From: Hymenobacter aquaticus
GTDB lineage: Bacteria > Bacteroidota > Bacteroidia > Cytophagales > Hymenobacteraceae
Assembly (NCBI RefSeq): GCF_004765605.1
Contig: NZ_SRLC01000002.1
Coordinates: forward strand, 248,001-312,000
Reading direction: 5' to 3'
DNA length: 64,000 nucleotides
In this document: piece by piece, positions 57,488 through 64,000 of the stretch
Layout: every line of letters starts with the position of its first letter
Position numbering within the stretch: position 1 is the first letter of the stretch
Notes under the pieces: model-generated
Told to the model about the DNA's origin: nothing
Database searches by the model: none
What the model saw: the letters and a program-made list of their open reading frames with translations, nothing else
Position numbers and translations under genes: made by a program

Positions 57488-58942
57488 ATGACCTCTACTT
57501 CTACCGACTCCACCACCACCGCGCCCCCGCTGCGCCGCCGCCTGGGCCTGGTGCAGGCCACCGCCCTGAACATGATTGACATGGTCGGCATCGGGCCCTT
57601 CGTGACGCTGCCGCTGGTCATGGGCTTTATGGGGCCCTACTTCCTGCTGGCCTGGCTGGTGGGCGCGGGCCTGGCCGCCGTCGACGGGCTGATCTGGAGT
57701 GAGCTGGGGGCGGCCTACCCCGAGGCGGGCGGCAGCTACAAGTTTCTGAAGCTGGCCTACGGCGAGAAGAAGTGGGGCCGGCTCATGTCGTTTCTCTACG
57801 TGTGGCAAACCCTGATTCAGTCGCCGCTGGTGCTGGCCTCGGGGGCCATTGGCTTTGCCCAGTACTTCAGCTACCTGGTGCCCCTGCCCCAGTGGTGGCA
57901 GCCCAAGCTGGTGGCCGGCAGCGTGGTGCTGCTGCTCATCGTGCTGCTCTACCGCCGCATCGAAGACATTGGCCGGCTGGGCGTGGCCCTGTGGGTGGGC
58001 GTGCTGGGCTTGATGGCCTGGCTGATTTTCGGGGGCGTCACGCACCCCAACCACGAGGTGGCCATTCTGCCCGCGGACGGCTTAAGCAGCCTGCTTTCGT
58101 GGCAAGACGGGCACCTGACGGGCCTGCTGGTGTCGGCGGCCATGGGGCAGGCGGCCGTCAAAACCATCTATTCCTACCTCGGCTACTACAACGTGTGCCA
58201 CCTGGGCGGCGAAATCGTGAATCCCCAGCGGGTGATTCCCCGCAGCATCTTTCTGAGCATTCTGGGCATTGCCGCTCTGTACCTGCTGCTAAACTGGAGC
58301 GTGGGCACCGTTATTCCGTGGCAGGAGGTGCAAGCCTGGCAAACCGGGGCCGGCGACAAGTCGCAGTTTATCATCAGCGTGTTCATGGAGCGCCTCTACG
58401 GGCCGGTGGCCGCCAATGCCGCCACCGGCCTGGTGCTGCTGGTGGCCTTTGCGTCGCTGTTTGCGGTGCTGCTGGGCTACTCGCGCATTCCCTACGCCGC
58501 CGCCGCCGACGGCGAGTTTCTGCCCGTCTTCGCCAAAACCCACCCCACCAAGCACTTTCCGCACGTGTCGTTGCTGCTGCTGGGCGGCGTGGGCTTCGTG
58601 TTCAGTCTGCTCTTCAAGCTGGGCGAGGTTATTTCCGCCATCCTGGCCATGCGCATTCTGGTGCAGTTCGTGGGCCAGGCCGTGGGGCTGATGCTGCTGC
58701 GCCGCCGGCGCGGCACGGCCTCCCTGCCGTTCAAAATGCCGCTGTACCCGCTGCCGGTGGTCGTGGCTATTGTGGTGTGGCTGGCCGTTTTCGGGGGCAT
58801 CGCGCCCGCCGAGGTGGCCTGGGGCGGGCTGCACTTCAAGCTCTACTTTCAGCTGGCCGCCCTGGGCATGATGACGCTGGGCGCCGGCGTGTTTCTGCTC
58901 TGGAGCCGGCGGCTGAAGCGCTGGCCGTTCGAGCGGGTGTAG
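57488..58942 (+). CDS. APC-type amino-acid permease
   Basis: A 484-residue transporter with about twelve spans. The N-terminal family signature is 'LGLVQATALNMIDMVGIGPFVTLPLVM', with the broken first helix, and 'WSELGAAYPEAGGSYKFLKLAYG' follows near residue 75. It resembles the LAT-type amino-acid transporter branch. Substrate unknown. ATG 57488 (MTSTSTDSTTTAPPLRRR) starts a 20-residue cytoplasmic N-terminus; the ORF to 57413 adds an unlikely tail. It is divergent from the cation transporters. Confidence 0.88.
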   Translation: MTSTSTDSTTTAPPLRRRLGLVQATALNMIDMVGIGPFVTLPLVMGFMGPYFLLAWLVGAGLAAVDGLIWSELGAAYPEAGGSYKFLKLAYGEKKWGRLMSFLYVWQTLIQSPLVLASGAIGFAQYFSYLVPLPQWWQPKLVAGSVVLLLIVLLYRRIEDIGRLGVALWVGVLGLMAWLIFGGVTHPNHEVAILPADGLSSLLSWQDGHLTGLLVSAAMGQAAVKTIYSYLGYYNVCHLGGEIVNPQRVIPRSIFLSILGIAALYLLLNWSVGTVIPWQEVQAWQTGAGDKSQFIISVFMERLYGPVAANAATGLVLLVAFASLFAVLLGYSRIPYAAAADGEFLPVFAKTHPTKHFPHVSLLLLGGVGFVFSLLFKLGEVISAILAMRILVQFVGQAVGLMLLRRRRGTASLPFKMPLYPLPVVVAIVVWLAVFGGIAPAEVAWGGLHFKLYFQLAALGMMTLGAGVFLLWSRRLKRWPFERV

Positions 58943-58967
58943 AAGCACGACTAGAGGCCAGAAGCCC

Positions 58968-59474
58968 TTAATCCAGCCGCTTCTCGTAGCAGAAAAACCG
59001 CAGCCCCGGCCGAAACGCCAGCGTAATTTTCCCCGCAAACCGGTAGCCCAGCTTCGGGAACAGCCGCTGGGTGGCCGCGTTTTCCGAGTTGGTATCTACC
59101 CGCAGCGACGCCAAGCCCCGCGCCCGGGCCAGCGCTTCGGCCTGCCCCAGCAGAGCTGCCGCCACGCCCTGGCCCTGGGCGGCCGGGTCCACGGCCAGCC
59201 GGTGCGTCACGATGGCCGTTTCGGTGGGGTCCCAGTCGGCCTGGGCGTACTCCGCGTCCTGGTCCTGGGTGAGGGCCGCCACGCCCACCACCTGCCCCGC
59301 CAGCTCGGCCACCCAAAGCTGGTCGTGGGCAATGTCCTGGCGGAAAACCTCCGCGTTGGGGTAGTCGGCCGACCATTGCTGGTTGCCGCTGGCCTGCATC
59401 AGCGGCACCACCCGGCGCACCAGGTCGAGGATAGCGGGTAAGTCGAGGACAGAAGCGGGGCGGATATGCAGCAT
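58968..59474 (-). CDS. GNAT family N-acetyltransferase
   Basis: A 168-residue acetyltransferase. The acetyl-CoA motif is 'LAVDPAAQGQGVAAALLGQAEALARARGLASLRVDTNSENAATQRLFPKLGYRFAG', typical of GNAT proteins (Q/R-x-x-G-x-G/A then the 'N..A...Y/F' element). The start at 59474 (MLHIRPASVLDLPAILDLVRR) is the family N-terminus. Acceptor is unknown. The gene converges with the permease, ending 26 bases after it. Confidence 0.9.
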   Translation of the reverse strand: MLHIRPASVLDLPAILDLVRRVVPLMQASGNQQWSADYPNAEVFRQDIAHDQLWVAELAGQVVGVAALTQDQDAEYAQADWDPTETAIVTHRLAVDPAAQGQGVAAALLGQAEALARARGLASLRVDTNSENAATQRLFPKLGYRFAGKITLAFRPGLRFFCYEKRLD

Positions 59475-59504
59475 GGTAAAGAGCAGTAAGCAAAATAGGA
59501 GGCC

Positions 59505-59531
59505 AAAAAAAGAACGCGCCCCGGCGCGTTC
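59505..59531 (-). terminator. Terminator after the transglutaminase-like gene
   Basis: Stem GAACGCGCC (59512-59520) / GGCGCGTTC (59523-59531), with a run of seven T on the minus strand (AAAAAAA at 59505-59511). Confidence 0.85.
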
Positions 59532-59576
59532 CTAATTTTTCGGATGAAAACCCGGCCCAGCCCGGAGCGGCTTCTT

Positions 59577-60779
59577 TTAGCGCATCATTTCGTGCTGTCC
59601 GTTCAGCGTGCTGATGTTCATGAACAGGGTAGGCCGCAACAGTTTGCCGGTGCGCAGGTATCGGGCCATAAACTCCTGGCTGTTCTGCAGCTTGCCTTCG
59701 GCTTCCCGCAGCAGCTGCTCCAGTTGCCTGGCCGAGGTTTTATACGTCGCGTCGTGGAAGTGGACGGCGCTCAGCCGCGTCCGGGCCTGGGCGAAATTAT
59801 CGGCAATGGGCGGCAAAATCTGTTGCAACTCGGCATCCGTTTTCTTGGGCTGAAACTGCCGATTAAAGTAATCATAGAAGCCGGAGAGCGTATTAACCCC
59901 GTCGTTGTAGAAGTTTTGCGCCTGGTTCAGCAGCCCGATGTTGTAGTTTTCTTCCAGTATGATATTAGCAGCCAGGTAGCTGTAAATATGGTCGTTCCGC
60001 ACCCCGTTGTGCTCGATGCGGCGGTTGCTGGCGTGCAGGCGCTCAACAAAGCCTTGCTTCTCGTACACCGCTATGGAATCGGCTACTGCGAACGGCCGGG
60101 CTGCCGGCGCCGGGGCCAGACCCTGGTAAAAATGCTGCGCCGTGCGGGGCGTGGGCAGCAGCTGCCACAGCGGATCGAACGGCATGTGGGTCCGAATAAA
60201 GGCCGTGGGCTTGGCGCGGTAAAAATCGTTGCTGAAATAGGCCACGAATCGGTTATTGTCGACGTAGCCCGAGCTCCAGGTTGGGTCCATCAGCGTCCAT
60301 TGCCCGTCGATGCGGGTGGCGCACCAGGCGTGCTGAAGCGGGGAGGCCACCCCAACCGTGTGGCGCACAAAGCCCGTCACGACGTAGGTTTTTACGCCTA
60401 CCGCGTTGGCCAGAGCGCTGTAGAGCTCCGCGTAGTGCCGACAGACGCCCACGCGCTTGGTCAGGGTTTCCTGCACCACTGCGTCCGATTCGCGGGTGAA
60501 GTCCAGCGAATACATATTGGCCACGTCGTAGCGAATGTTGCGGGCCACCCACCCGAAAGCAGCGCGGGCTTTATCGGCTTCCGTGGTAAAAGCGGCATTG
60601 ATGTAGCGTACCAGGCCCCCTACCGTGCGCGCCGATGAGTCGGGTACCTGCTTCATTTTGGCATCCACGGCCTGGTAGATGTCGACGGCGGCGGGCCTGG
60701 GCTTGGCCTTCTGGGCCCGGGCAGCGGCGGTGCTCAAGCCCAACAGCAACGCAACCAGCAGATAGCGGTAGAGAGTCAT
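59577..60779 (-). CDS. Transglutaminase-like superfamily protein, exported
   Basis: A 400-residue protein with a signal peptide (MTLYRYLLVALLLGLSTAAARA). The catalytic core has Cys in 'RVGVCRHYAELYSALANAVG' (near residue 118), His in 'LQHAWCATRIDGQW' and Asp in 'LMDPTWSSGY', a complete transglutaminase-type triad. It resembles the cytokinesis-associated transglutaminase/protease-like family. The C-terminal 150 residues are helical. ATG 60779 is used; a longer frame to 60833 is not needed. An 8-bp inverted repeat lies just upstream. Confidence 0.85.
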   Translation of the reverse strand: MTLYRYLLVALLLGLSTAAARAQKAKPRPAAVDIYQAVDAKMKQVPDSSARTVGGLVRYINAAFTTEADKARAAFGWVARNIRYDVANMYSLDFTRESDAVVQETLTKRVGVCRHYAELYSALANAVGVKTYVVTGFVRHTVGVASPLQHAWCATRIDGQWTLMDPTWSSGYVDNNRFVAYFSNDFYRAKPTAFIRTHMPFDPLWQLLPTPRTAQHFYQGLAPAPAARPFAVADSIAVYEKQGFVERLHASNRRIEHNGVRNDHIYSYLAANIILEENYNIGLLNQAQNFYNDGVNTLSGFYDYFNRQFQPKKTDAELQQILPPIADNFAQARTRLSAVHFHDATYKTSARQLEQLLREAEGKLQNSQEFMARYLRTGKLLRPTLFMNISTLNGQHEMMR

Positions 60780-60788
60780 AGAATAGGC

Positions 60789-60815
60789 GGCCAATTCATT
60801 AAGTATCAATTGGCC
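60789..60815. promoter_or_regulatory. Inverted repeat upstream of the transglutaminase-like gene
   Basis: GGCCAATT (60789-60796) and AATTGGCC (60808-60815), 11 bases apart, begin 10 bp upstream of the ATG at 60779. They could be an operator. Confidence 0.35.
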
Positions 60816-60826
60816 AACAACAAAGT

Positions 60827-60864
60827 TGGGCAAATTCCGCGGAACCGGCCGCGAAATTTGCCCA
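60827..60864. terminator. Hairpin after hemB
   Basis: A 16-bp stem with one mismatch (TGGGCAAATTCCGCGG, 60827-60842, with CCGCGAAATTTGCCCA, 60849-60864). The T-run is weak. Confidence 0.6.
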
Positions 60865-60894
60865 CCACTTGCAGCCGATTACGCCGGGCTGCTT

Positions 60895-61887
60895 CTACCC
60901 GCGGCGCAGCACTTCGGCGGCTTCCTTAGCGAAGTAGGTCAGGATGGCGTCGGCGCCGGCCCGCTTGATGCTGAGCAGCACTTCCATCATGGTCTTTTCG
61001 CCATCGACCCAGCCGTTCTGGGCGGCGGCCTTAATCATGGCGTACTCGCCCGAGACGTTGTAGGCCGTCACGGGCAGGTGGGTGTGCTCTTTCACCGCGT
61101 GGATTACGTCGAGGTAGCTCAGGGCGGGCTTCACCATCACCATGTCGGCGCCTTCCTGCTCGTCGAGGGCCAGCTCGCGCAGGGCCTCGCGCTTGTTGGC
61201 CGGGTTCATCTGGTAGCTTTTCTTGTCGCCTTTCTTCGGGGCCGAGTCCAGCGCGTCGCGGAACGGGCCGTAGAAAGCCGAAGCGTACTTGGCCGTGTAG
61301 CTCATGATGCTCACGTGCGAAAAGGCGTTGCGGTCCAGCACGTCCCGGATCCAGGCCACGCGGCCGTCCATCATGTCAGAGGGGCCGATGATGTCGGCGC
61401 CGGCGCGGGCCTGGGCCAGGGCCATCTGGCCCAGCACTTCCAGGCTGGCGTCGTTCAGGATTTCGCCCGACTCAGCATCGACCACGCCGTCGTGCCCGTC
61501 CGAGGAGTAGGGGTCCATGGCCACGTCGGTCATAATCACCACGTCCGGGAACTGCCGCTTGATGTCGGCCACGGTTTTCAGGTACAGCCCCTCGGGGTTG
61601 GCCGATTCCTTGGCCAGCCGGTCCTTCAGTGCGTCGTTGATGCTGGGGAAGGGCGCAAAGGCTTTGATGCCCAGCGCCACGGCCTGCCCGATTTCGTCGA
61701 TGAGGCGGTCGGCGGTGAAGCGGTAAATGCCCGGCATCGAGCTTACTTCTATCGTCTGGTTCTGGCCCTCAATCAGGAACAGCGGGTAGATGAAGTCGTT
61801 GGTAGTCAGGTTGGTTTCCTGCACCATGTTGCGAATGACTTCGGACTTGCGGTTACGCCGAGGGCGGTGAGTGGGGAGAATAGCCAT
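60895..61887 (-). CDS. hemB: Porphobilinogen synthase (delta-aminolevulinate dehydratase)
   Basis: A 330-residue enzyme of haem biosynthesis that condenses two aminolevulinate molecules. The two active-site lysines are in 'SYTAKYASAFYGPFRDA' and 'MVMVKPALSYLDVI'. The metal region, which is a Cys cluster in zinc enzymes, here reads 'DVAMDPYSSDGHDG', so the enzyme is of the magnesium-type, Cys-free class. ATG 61887 (MAILPTHRPRRNRKSEVIR) gives the family start. A perfect -7 element (TATCTTTG, minus strand, 61929-61936) lies about 45 bases upstream. Confidence 0.95.
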   Translation of the reverse strand: MAILPTHRPRRNRKSEVIRNMVQETNLTTNDFIYPLFLIEGQNQTIEVSSMPGIYRFTADRLIDEIGQAVALGIKAFAPFPSINDALKDRLAKESANPEGLYLKTVADIKRQFPDVVIMTDVAMDPYSSDGHDGVVDAESGEILNDASLEVLGQMALAQARAGADIIGPSDMMDGRVAWIRDVLDRNAFSHVSIMSYTAKYASAFYGPFRDALDSAPKKGDKKSYQMNPANKREALRELALDEQEGADMVMVKPALSYLDVIHAVKEHTHLPVTAYNVSGEYAMIKAAAQNGWVDGEKTMMEVLLSIKRAGADAILTYFAKEAAEVLRRG

Positions 61888-61928
61888 GGATACGTTTGGG
61901 AAGATTCAACCGGGCAAAACAACGCCGG

Positions 61929-61936
61929 CAAAGATA
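61929..61936 (-). promoter_or_regulatory. -7 promoter element for hemB
   Basis: CAAAGATA on the plus strand reads TATCTTTG on the minus strand, matching TAnnTTTG; it predicts a leader of about 37 bases. Confidence 0.6.
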
Positions 61937-61948
61937 AGGTTGCGGCAA

Positions 61949-62110
61949 TCAGGAATTGGCTCTGGCCTCAGGTGAAAGCAGCGGCGGTGCCGGCGCCGGA
62001 ATCTGCCGGCTGACATTCAGCGGTTCGGGCCGAAACACAAACGCCACTTGCTCACTGCGGCCGCCCGCCAGCAAGGTCGGAAACAGCAGTAAGCCCGCTC
62101 CGGCTACATA
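61949..62110 (-). pseudogene. Decayed lipoprotein fragment
   Basis: On the minus strand, in a frame different from the upstream lipoprotein gene, the reading is LLLFPTLLAGGRSEQVAFVF, with RPEPLNVSRQIP and further residues to a stop. It resembles the start of that gene (LLLSFALLLGCRSEKTAFDF, then QPA): 13 of 22 aligned positions are the same by my count. The lipidation Cys has become Gly and there is no start codon in frame. I infer a decayed duplicate rather than a working gene. Confidence 0.45.
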
Positions 62111-62655
62111 TTGAAAAACTCCTGGAAGATTTCCAGCCAGGCGTGCGGCCCGCCGAAGCTCAGCACCAGGAAGTAGTAGCCGGCAATAACCACGGCCGCG
62201 CCCACGCCCAGCCCCAGCCAGCCCCCGATCAGCAGCCCCAGCGTCACCCCGCCAATAATAAGCAGGGAGCCCAGGATGGCGTGGAAAATATCGGAGTCGT
62301 CGGCCACCGGCCGCTGCTTGCGCCCGGGCTTGTGGGCGCGGCGGCCCTGGGTTTCCGGCTTGGCCACGCGGGCCAGCAGCCGGGCCGGGTGTACGCGGGG
62401 CAAGGCTCGGGAACGGGCGGGTACCGGCTTTGCCGCCGGGGCCTGCGCTGCCGCCGCTTCGGTAGCTGCCGCCGCCGACTCGGAAGCAGCCAGCGTGGTT
62501 TCGGGTGCGGGTGCGGGGGCGACAACCGTAGCAACGGCAGCGGCCGAACCCGGACCGGCGGCCGGCTGAAAGTCGAAGGCAGTCTTTTCGCTGCGGCAGC
62601 CCAGCAGCAGGGCGAAGGAAAGAAGTAGGAAGCGGCTTCCGGAAAGTAAATTCAT
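62104..62655 (-). CDS. Lipoprotein with C-terminal membrane segments, hypothetical
   Basis: A 183-residue protein. The N-terminus MNLLSGSRFLLLSFALLLGC gives a lipobox with Cys20, followed by RSEKTAFDF. A long Ala/Pro/Glu/Thr-rich linker (residues about 35-95) leads to a basic stretch (KPETQGRRAHKPGRKQRP) and two hydrophobic segments (AILGSLLIIGGVTLGLLIGGWLGLGVGAAVVIAGYYFLVLSF). I recognise no family. A decayed relative lies just downstream at 61949-62110. Confidence 0.65.
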   Translation of the reverse strand: MNLLSGSRFLLLSFALLLGCRSEKTAFDFQPAAGPGSAAAVATVVAPAPAPETTLAASESAAAATEAAAAQAPAAKPVPARSRALPRVHPARLLARVAKPETQGRRAHKPGRKQRPVADDSDIFHAILGSLLIIGGVTLGLLIGGWLGLGVGAAVVIAGYYFLVLSFGGPHAWLEIFQEFFNM

Positions 62656-62667
62656 CGGCAAAAAATA

Positions 62668-62696
62668 AGCGGACCGCCAAGATAAGGCGGTCCGCT
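62668..62696 (-). terminator. Terminator after rocD
   Basis: Stem AGCGGACCGCC (62668-62678) / GGCGGTCCGCT (62686-62696); on the minus strand a T-rich run (TTATTTTT) follows. Confidence 0.8.
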
Positions 62697-62720
62697 CGGG
62701 TTTACGGGAAAGCCGGGCGC

Positions 62721-63977
62721 TTAGAAGGCCAGAATCACCTCCTCGATAATGTCGCAGGCCTCGTGCATCTGCTCCTCGGTAATCACCAGGGGTGGGGCAA
62801 AGCGGATAATGTCGCCGTGGGTGGGCTTGGCCAGCAGGCCCCGCTCCATTAGGCTCACGCACACGTCCCAGGCCGTGCGGCCGTCGGCGTGGGGCTTGAT
62901 AACCACCGCGTTGAGCAGGCCCTTGCCGCGCACCAGCTCCACTACCTCCGGGCGCTTGGCCATCACCCGGCGCATTCTTTCGCGGAACACTTCGCCCTGG
63001 GCCTTGGAGTTGCTGATCAGGTGCTCGTCGTGCAGCACGTCGAGGGCGGCGCGCAGCACCACGCAGGCCAGCGGGTTGCCGCCGAAGGTAGAGCCGTGCT
63101 GCCCGGGCTGAATGGTGAGCATAATCGTATCCGAGGCCAGTACCGCCGACACCGGCATGGTGCCGCCCGACAAGGCCTTGCCCAGAATCAGAATGTCGGC
63201 GTGCACGCCTTCGTAGCACACGGCCAGCAGCTCGCCGGTCCGGCCCAGGCCGGTCTGGATTTCGTCGGCAATGAAGAGCACGTTGTGCTGCTTGCACAGG
63301 GCGTAAGCGTGGGCCAGATAGCCATCCGAAGGCACCATTACGCCGGCCTCACCCTGAATGGGCTCCACCATGAAGCCGCAGACGTGCGGATCTTTCAGGG
63401 CTTCTTCCAGGGCCGTGAGGTCGTCGTAGGGCACCACCTGGTAGCCGGGCATGTAGGGCCCGAAGCCGCCGGTGCTGTCGGCGTCGGTGCTGAAGGAGAT
63501 GATGCCGGTGGTGCGGCCGTGGAAGTTGTGCTCGGCCACCAGAATGCGGGCCTGGTTGGGGGCAATGCCTTTTTCCTGGTAACCCCACTTGCGGGCCAGC
63601 TTCAGGGCCGTTTCCACGGCTTCGGCCCCCGAGTTCATCAGCAGGGCCTTGTCGTAGCCAAACAGCTCACAGAGCTGCTTTTCGGCCGGGCCGAGCTGGT
63701 CGTTGAAAAAGGCGCGCGAGGTCAGGGTCAGCTTCTGGGCCTGCTCCACCATGGCCCCCACGATGCGCGGGTGGCAATGGCCCTGGTTCACAGCCGAGTA
63801 GGCCGAGAGGAAATCAAAATACTGCTTGCCTTCCACGTCCCACACGTGCACGCCCTCACCCCGGCTGAGCACCACGGGCAGGGGGTGGTAATTGTGGGCG
63901 CCGTAACGGTCTTCCAGGGCCATTAGCTCCTGGCTGCGGCTGGTGGTGGAGGCGGGTGAGGTGGGAGTAGCGTGCAT
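62721..63977 (-). CDS. rocD: Ornithine-oxo-acid aminotransferase
   Basis: A 418-residue PLP enzyme converting ornithine and 2-oxoglutarate to glutamate semialdehyde and glutamate. The PLP-binding Lys is in '[18 protein letters not shown]', the ring-stacking region in '[20 protein letters not shown]' and the Asp in '[15 protein letters not shown]'. '[43 protein letters not shown]' at the N-terminus is characteristic of ornithine aminotransferases. The length matches the family. It starts 23 bases from the window edge, so its upstream context is not seen. Confidence 0.95.
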   Translation of the reverse strand: MHATPTSPASTTSRSQELMALEDRYGAHNYHPLPVVLSRGEGVHVWDVEGKQYFDFLSAYSAVNQGHCHPRIVGAMVEQAQKLTLTSRAFFNDQLGPAEKQLCELFGYDKALLMNSGAEAVETALKLARKWGYQEKGIAPNQARILVAEHNFHGRTTGIISFSTDADSTGGFGPYMPGYQVVPYDDLTALEEALKDPHVCGFMVEPIQGEAGVMVPSDGYLAHAYALCKQHNVLFIADEIQTGLGRTGELLAVCYEGVHADILILGKALSGGTMPVSAVLASDTIMLTIQPGQHGSTFGGNPLACVVLRAALDVLHDEHLISNSKAQGEVFRERMRRVMAKRPEVVELVRGKGLLNAVVIKPHADGRTAWDVCVSLMERGLLAKPTHGDIIRFAPPLVITEEQMHEACDIIEEVILAF

Positions 63978-64000
63978 GGTGGGAGGGAGTTAAGCCAACG

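Noticed and set aside
61949..62680. Full-length minus-strand frame over the lipoprotein gene
   Set aside because: Most of it is a frame shadow of the lipoprotein gene; only the last 50 residues carry meaningful similarity, treated as a decayed fragment.
1..64000. tRNA or rRNA genes
   Set aside because: I looked for T-arm (GGTTCGAATCC-like) and CCA-end patterns and conserved rRNA words in the gene-free stretches and saw none. The check was by eye only.

Overview
The window looks like chromosomal DNA of a high-GC member of the Bacteroidota, most like Hymenobacter and relatives in the Cytophagales. I infer this from several signs. Secreted proteins carry type IX secretion (T9SS) C-terminal sorting domains. 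Candidate promoters match the Bacteroidota -7 element TAnnTTTG, and obvious Shine-Dalgarno sequences are scarce. Lipoproteins, patatin/Omp85 fusions and GH1-like enzymes are typical of the group. I see no rRNA, tRNA, phage, transposase or CRISPR array. The content is housekeeping and metabolic genes separated by palindromic repeats.

Layout. 1-3501: 5' part of a huge secreted beta-helix protein, cut by the window edge. 3790-7759: a carbohydrate oxidation group (gluconate dehydrogenase subunit 3-like protein, GMC oxidoreductase, GH1-like glycosidase). 8201-10775: divergent katA/oxyR pair for peroxide defence. 10839-15179: alpha/beta hydrolase, SUKH-like protein, type I pullulanase, aquaporin-family channel. 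15396-21000: patatin/Omp85 protein, two-component system and a secreted His/Gly-rich protein. 21122-25243: DUF486 membrane protein, GT39 glycosyltransferase, sugar epimerase, methyltransferase. 25285-31411: phospholipase C-like protein, ruvX-def operon, S41 protease, transglutaminase-like protein. 31652-37744: homogentisate dioxygenase, lipoprotein, T9SS sialidase-like protein, HMG-CoA reductase, TonB-like protein. 37942-46896: winged-helix protein, WG-repeat protein, PhyH dioxygenase, SDR, PAP2_C phosphatase, two tandem M20 amidohydrolases with an ATP-grasp enzyme, second SDR. 47195-53772: thermolysin-like T9SS protease, outer-membrane barrel, TPR protein, esterase, DNA alkyltransferase, single-HKD nuclease. 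53787-63977: second GH1-like enzyme, two cation efflux paralogues, amino-acid permease, acetyltransferase, transglutaminase-like protein, hemB, lipoprotein and rocD.

The most unusual structure is not a protein. Two intergenic regions (about 38470-38665 and 55207-55371) each hold a tandem array with an exact or nearly exact 42-bp period. In the second array the units are palindromic (TGTATACC ... GGTATACA). Forty-two bp is four helical turns, so every site would face the same side of the DNA. The two arrays differ in sequence but share period and placement, upstream of a minus-strand gene and downstream of another gene's 3' end. I know of no described element matching this.

The window also carries at least five families of palindromic intergenic repeats. 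One is a roughly 150-bp composite element with two complete copies and one truncated copy. Another is a short GTGA-type repeat that starts exactly at stop codons. Gene calls rest on recognising motifs by eye; no database search was possible.
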